From: an uncultured Collinsella sp.
Lineage (GTDB): Bacteria; Actinomycetota; Coriobacteriia; Coriobacteriales; Coriobacteriaceae
Length of the DNA stretch: 16,278 nt
Assembly: GCA_959026535.1 (NCBI GenBank)
Contig: CAUFMB010000047.1
Coordinates: forward strand, 1 to 16,278
Reading direction: 5' to 3'
The position numbers and the translations under genes are program-made. How positions within the stretch are numbered: position 1 is the first letter of the stretch; each line of letters opens with the position of its first letter. The notes beneath the pieces are model-generated. The model did not search any database. It saw only the letters and a list, made by a program, of their open reading frames with translations, and was not told the DNA's origin. Below are positions 13,695 through 16,278 of the stretch, piece by piece.

Positions 13695-14541
13695 ATTTGG
13701 ACGGAGCAACGGGCACTGTGATCCGCGTCACATAGGTCGCGGGATCGTCGCTGATGATGTCATCGATCAGGGCAATCTCGCGCGATGGACCGGCGGGCGT
13801 CAGGTTATGTTCGCGCATATAGCCGAGCAGCTGCTCATAGCGCGGGCCCGCTTGCCCGTGCGTGCCGCGGAAGCTTATGGTCAGGCAGCGCGCGGCGGGT
13901 CGTGTCTCGACGTCGCCCAAGTACTCATCGGTGTCATCGAGCAGCAGAAAGACCTCGTCGTAGCCGTTAAAGTCGCCGGCTGCGAGACGCTTGGCGCTGA
14001 TCCCAACGCCCAAGTTGCCCAGAAAGACAAAGGTCTCGTGCTGGCCCTTCTGCAGCTGACGAATCTGCCACTCCAGCGCATAGGCGTCGGTAGGGTTGAC
14101 GCGTTCGCGCAACACGGCACAGCGAAGCTCGGGCGCATCGATTGTGCAAATGGTATCGAGCTCGGTGTTCAAGGCATCGTGCAGCAGCGCAAGTCGGTTA
14201 TCGATCTTGCGCGACACGCGCTCCAGCTCGCGGCGCTTGCGCTCGATGAGCTCCTGCTGCTGAGCCAGCTGTCGCTGCATGAGGTCCACATCGCGCGTGG
14301 TCACAAACTCGCGGATTTGTGCGAGCGACAAGTCGAGAACGCGCAGGTGGCTGATGGTGTTGAGGGTGGAGAGCTGCCGAGATCCGTAGTAGCGGTATCC
14401 ACTCGTCGAATCGATGTGCGCCGGGTCCAGCAATCCCATCTGCTCGTAATGGCGCAACGTGCCCACACTCAGGTTGAACAAGCGCGCCACCTCGCCAATG
14501 CGGAGCAGGCCCTCGGTATGTTCAGTTGGCGAGTCGGTCAT
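13693..14541 (-). CDS. MerR family regulator with GyrI-like effector domain (BmrR-like)
   Basis: This 282-residue protein has an N-terminal MerR winged helix (about 12-80: LLRIGEVARLFNLSVGTLRH, then SGYRYYGSRQLSTLN), a dimerisation coiled coil (about 85-125, rich in Gln, Glu and Arg) and a C-terminal GyrI-like ligand-binding domain (about 130-280). This is the layout of multidrug-sensing activators such as BmrR. It follows the MATE pump gene by 56 bases on the same strand, so the pump and its presumed activator form an operon. AAAGGAG lies seven bases before the ATG. The predicted MerR-type site in front of the pump gene supports autoregulation. The ligand is unknown. Confidence 0.87.
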   Translation of the reverse strand: MTDSPTEHTEGLLRIGEVARLFNLSVGTLRHYEQMGLLDPAHIDSTSGYRYYGSRQLSTLNTISHLRVLDLSLAQIREFVTTRDVDLMQRQLAQQQELIERKRRELERVSRKIDNRLALLHDALNTELDTICTIDAPELRCAVLRERVNPTDAYALEWQIRQLQKGQHETFVFLGNLGVGISAKRLAAGDFNGYDEVFLLLDDTDEYLGDVETRPAARCLTISFRGTHGQAGPRYEQLLGYMREHNLTPAGPSREIALIDDIISDDPATYVTRITVPVAPSK

Positions 14542-14597
14542 GGGACCGCTCCTTTCGGTAAAAAGCAGGGGAGAAGTGCCAGACCTGCGTTGCCCCG

Positions 14598-15944
14598 CTA
14601 CGCCATCAGTTTGTCAAAAGCTCCGCGGCGGTTGAGTACGGTAAATGCGACAACACAGATGACTGCCGACAAAATCGATCCGCACGGCGAGGCGATACCC
14701 ATGGGAAACAATGTATCGGAATAGGCGTTCGACAGCAGCCAGGCACCGGGCACACGAATGAGTGCCACGGCCAGCACGTTGTGCGCAAAGCCGATGTAGC
14801 TCTTGCCATACGCAGCGAAAAAGCCGCTAAAACAAATGTGGATGCCGGCAAAGATAGCATCGAAAATATAACTGTGCATATAGCCGGTACCGGCCGCGAC
14901 CACCGCGGGGTCCTTGGCAAAAAAGCCAATAAACGCCGGCGCCACCAGCCACATCAGCACCGTGATCAGGCAGCCGTGCACCACCGAGATCGTCATAGCG
15001 TCCTTGAGCACCTGACGTGCACGATCGCCCTTGCCCGCGCCGGCGTTTTGCGCCGTGAGCGCGCTGACGGTGGCACCCATGGAGCTCGGCACAATGAACA
15101 AAAAGCTGATCATCTTTTCGACCAGGCCCACGGCGGCGGCGTCGACCAGGCCGCGATGGTTGGCGATGACGGTGATAAACATAAACGCCACCTGGATGCA
15201 GCCGTCCTGCACGGCCACGGGCACGCCGATCTTAAGAATGCTGCCGAGCACCTCGGGCTGGGGACGCAGGTCGCTGCGCTTAACGTGGATGCTCGTACGG
15301 CGGCTCTTAAGCCACACGAGTGCGAGCGCAACGCTGGCCGTCTGGGCGGTTACCGTGCCGAGCGCCGCGCCCACGGGGCCGAGCCCCATGTGGCCGATAA
15401 ACAGAAAATCGAGCGCGATGTTAATGATGCATGCCACGCCGATCACGTACATGGGCGAGCGCGAATCGCCCAGGCCGCGAAAGATGGCCGAAAGGATGTT
15501 GTACGCGGCGATGCACGGAATGCCGATAAAGCAGATGCGCAGGTAGGCGGCGGTGCCCTCGACCGCTTCGGCCGGCGTGCCAATGAGCGCCACAACCTGC
15601 GGGCATAGTGCAAACAAGATGGCGGCCAGTACCACCGAGACGCCCATAAAGAGTGTGATAGTGTTGCCGATGGCGGTCTCGGCACGGTCAAACCGGCGCG
15701 AACCCACGGCGTGGCCGACGATGACCGTCGTTCCCATGGCCAGGCCCACGAGCGTCACGGTAATGATATAGAGCGTCTGCGCGCCATTGCCCACGGCGGT
15801 GATGCCGGCGGCGCCGCTAAACTGCCCCATCATGTACAGGTCGGCCATGCCGTAGAGCATCTGCAAAAAGTACGAGAGCATATAGGGCAGGGCAAAGACC
15901 GCGATGGTCTTAAGGACATTGCCGCGTGTGAGGTCGTGTTCCAT
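14598..15944 (-). CDS. MATE family multidrug efflux transporter
   Basis: This 448-residue, strongly hydrophobic protein has about 12 membrane helices and the MATE/DinF-type start (LTRGNVLKTIAVFALPYMLS, then YGMADLYMMGQF). The internal repeat is visible in the GNGAQTLYIITVTLVGLAMGTTVIVGHAVG and QVAFMFITVIANHRG regions. Such proteins export cationic drugs or metabolites using Na+ or H+ gradients. It heads an operon with the MerR regulator. No strong ribosome binding site is visible (GAAAG about ten bases upstream), which might limit translation. The substrate cannot be inferred. Confidence 0.92.
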   Translation of the reverse strand: MEHDLTRGNVLKTIAVFALPYMLSYFLQMLYGMADLYMMGQFSGAAGITAVGNGAQTLYIITVTLVGLAMGTTVIVGHAVGSRRFDRAETAIGNTITLFMGVSVVLAAILFALCPQVVALIGTPAEAVEGTAAYLRICFIGIPCIAAYNILSAIFRGLGDSRSPMYVIGVACIINIALDFLFIGHMGLGPVGAALGTVTAQTASVALALVWLKSRRTSIHVKRSDLRPQPEVLGSILKIGVPVAVQDGCIQVAFMFITVIANHRGLVDAAAVGLVEKMISFLFIVPSSMGATVSALTAQNAGAGKGDRARQVLKDAMTISVVHGCLITVLMWLVAPAFIGFFAKDPAVVAAGTGYMHSYIFDAIFAGIHICFSGFFAAYGKSYIGFAHNVLAVALIRVPGAWLLSNAYSDTLFPMGIASPCGSILSAVICVVAFTVLNRRGAFDKLMA

Positions 15945-15986
15945 GGGCGGGGTACTTTCTGGCTTGGTTCGTTTAGGTACCAGTGT

Positions 15987-16017
15987 AGTGAAAACCCTAC
16001 AACGATTGTAGAGTCAA
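15987..16017 (-). promoter_or_regulatory. MerR-type promoter with operator dyad
   Basis: On the minus strand TTGACT (16012-16017) is the -35 and TTCACT (15987-15992) a weak -10, separated by 19 bases instead of 17. The spacer starts with the perfect dyad CTACAA-CGA-TTGTAG (15997-16011 on the plus strand). A long spacer with a dyad next to the -35 is the hallmark of MerR-activated promoters. The downstream operon encodes a MerR protein. Confidence 0.7.
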
Positions 16018-16071
16018 GATTTGTGTTGAGGCTGGGGCAAAAAAGTGGTGCGCGCATTCATTTCTATTTGA

Positions 16072-16278
16072 TTACATGCAAACATGGCCCATGCCCAACA
16101 TGGTGTTAGCCTTGCAGAAATCGATTTCGTAATACTTGACACTGCCACAGGTCGCGTAATAATACGTGCGTTTGAGAACAACGTTTGATGGGGGATGAAG
16201 CCTCGTGCGCAATCTCAAGATTCTCTTTGGCTCTGTTAGACCAGGATTGACATACATGTGTCCCCACGGTGCCATATC
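16072..16278 (-). CDS. C-terminal part of an unrecognised small protein (partial)
   Basis: The frame is open from the window edge to a stop at 16072, giving at least 68 residues (ending KRTYYYATCGSVKYYEIDFC, then KANTMLGMGHVCM). The GAT codon before the first ATG shows that the frame may continue past the edge. The aromatic-rich segment, the three Cys and the ordered composition look more protein-like than a chance frame. No overlapping gene explains it, but I do not recognise a family. No clear terminator follows. The rest of 16018-16071 is empty as far as I can see. Confidence 0.35.
   Translation of the reverse strand, partial: DMAPWGHMYVNPGLTEPKRILRLRTRLHPPSNVVLKRTYYYATCGSVKYYEIDFCKANTMLGMGHVCM

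Noticed and set aside
13561..14724. 387-codon plus-strand open frame spanning the ligA end and opposite the MerR gene
   Set aside because: It overlaps two well-supported genes, contains the terminator hairpin, has no ribosome binding site at its start and shows no domain.
14781..15608. 275-codon plus-strand frame opposite the MATE gene
   Set aside because: Antisense shadow of a membrane-protein gene; the composition is Arg/His/Ala-rich and has no domain.
1..16278. CRISPR array, rRNA or tRNA genes
   Set aside because: No regularly spaced direct repeats, no rRNA-like stretches and no tRNA cloverleaf with TTCRA loop were seen by eye.

Overview
The window looks like chromosomal DNA from a high-GC Gram-positive anaerobe, most likely a gut Coriobacteriia such as Collinsella. 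This is inferred from roughly 60% GC coding sequence, anaerobe-type genes (an Fe-S flavin ene-reductase and a FeoB-associated Cys-rich protein) and a GlnR-like OmpR regulator of actinobacterial type. No organism is proven from sequence alone.

Layout. 1-362: a terminator and a FeoB-associated small membrane protein. 384-2507: promoter dyad, an Old Yellow Enzyme/2,4-dienoyl-CoA reductase-like oxidoreductase and its terminator. 2625-3317: a GntR/FCD regulator. 3440-4462: a LacI regulator. 4465-5357: a compact two-gene toxin-antitoxin module in which a RelB/DinJ-type DNA-binding domain is fused to a MntA-type nucleotidyltransferase and followed by a HEPN (HepT-type) protein. 5432-7578: a glutamine synthetase family protein that has lost several catalytic metal ligands, then an orphan GlnR-like response regulator and a strong terminator. 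7695-9309: an HtrA/DegP membrane protease between hairpins. 9316-11040 (minus strand): a lower-GC four-gene cassette (membrane-anchored protein, secreted protein, DUF2975-like four-TM protein, XRE regulator) with a promoter palindrome. 11087-11291: a MITE-like element with about 26-bp terminal inverted repeats. 11400-13694: NAD+-dependent DNA ligase and a terminator shared with the convergent gene. 13693-16017 (minus): a MATE efflux pump followed by a MerR/GyrI-like regulator, with a MerR-type operator-promoter in front. 16072-16278 (minus): the 3' end of an unrecognised gene.

The points most worth following are: (1) the RelB/DinJ-MNT fusion with HEPN, which would put transcriptional autoregulation and toxin AMPylation in one antitoxin; (2) the pseudo-glutamine synthetase next to a GlnR-like regulator, which could be a nitrogen-sensing pair rather than a biosynthetic operon; (3) the uncharacterised secreted-protein/DUF2975/XRE cassette; and (4) the inverted-repeat element upstream of ligA.
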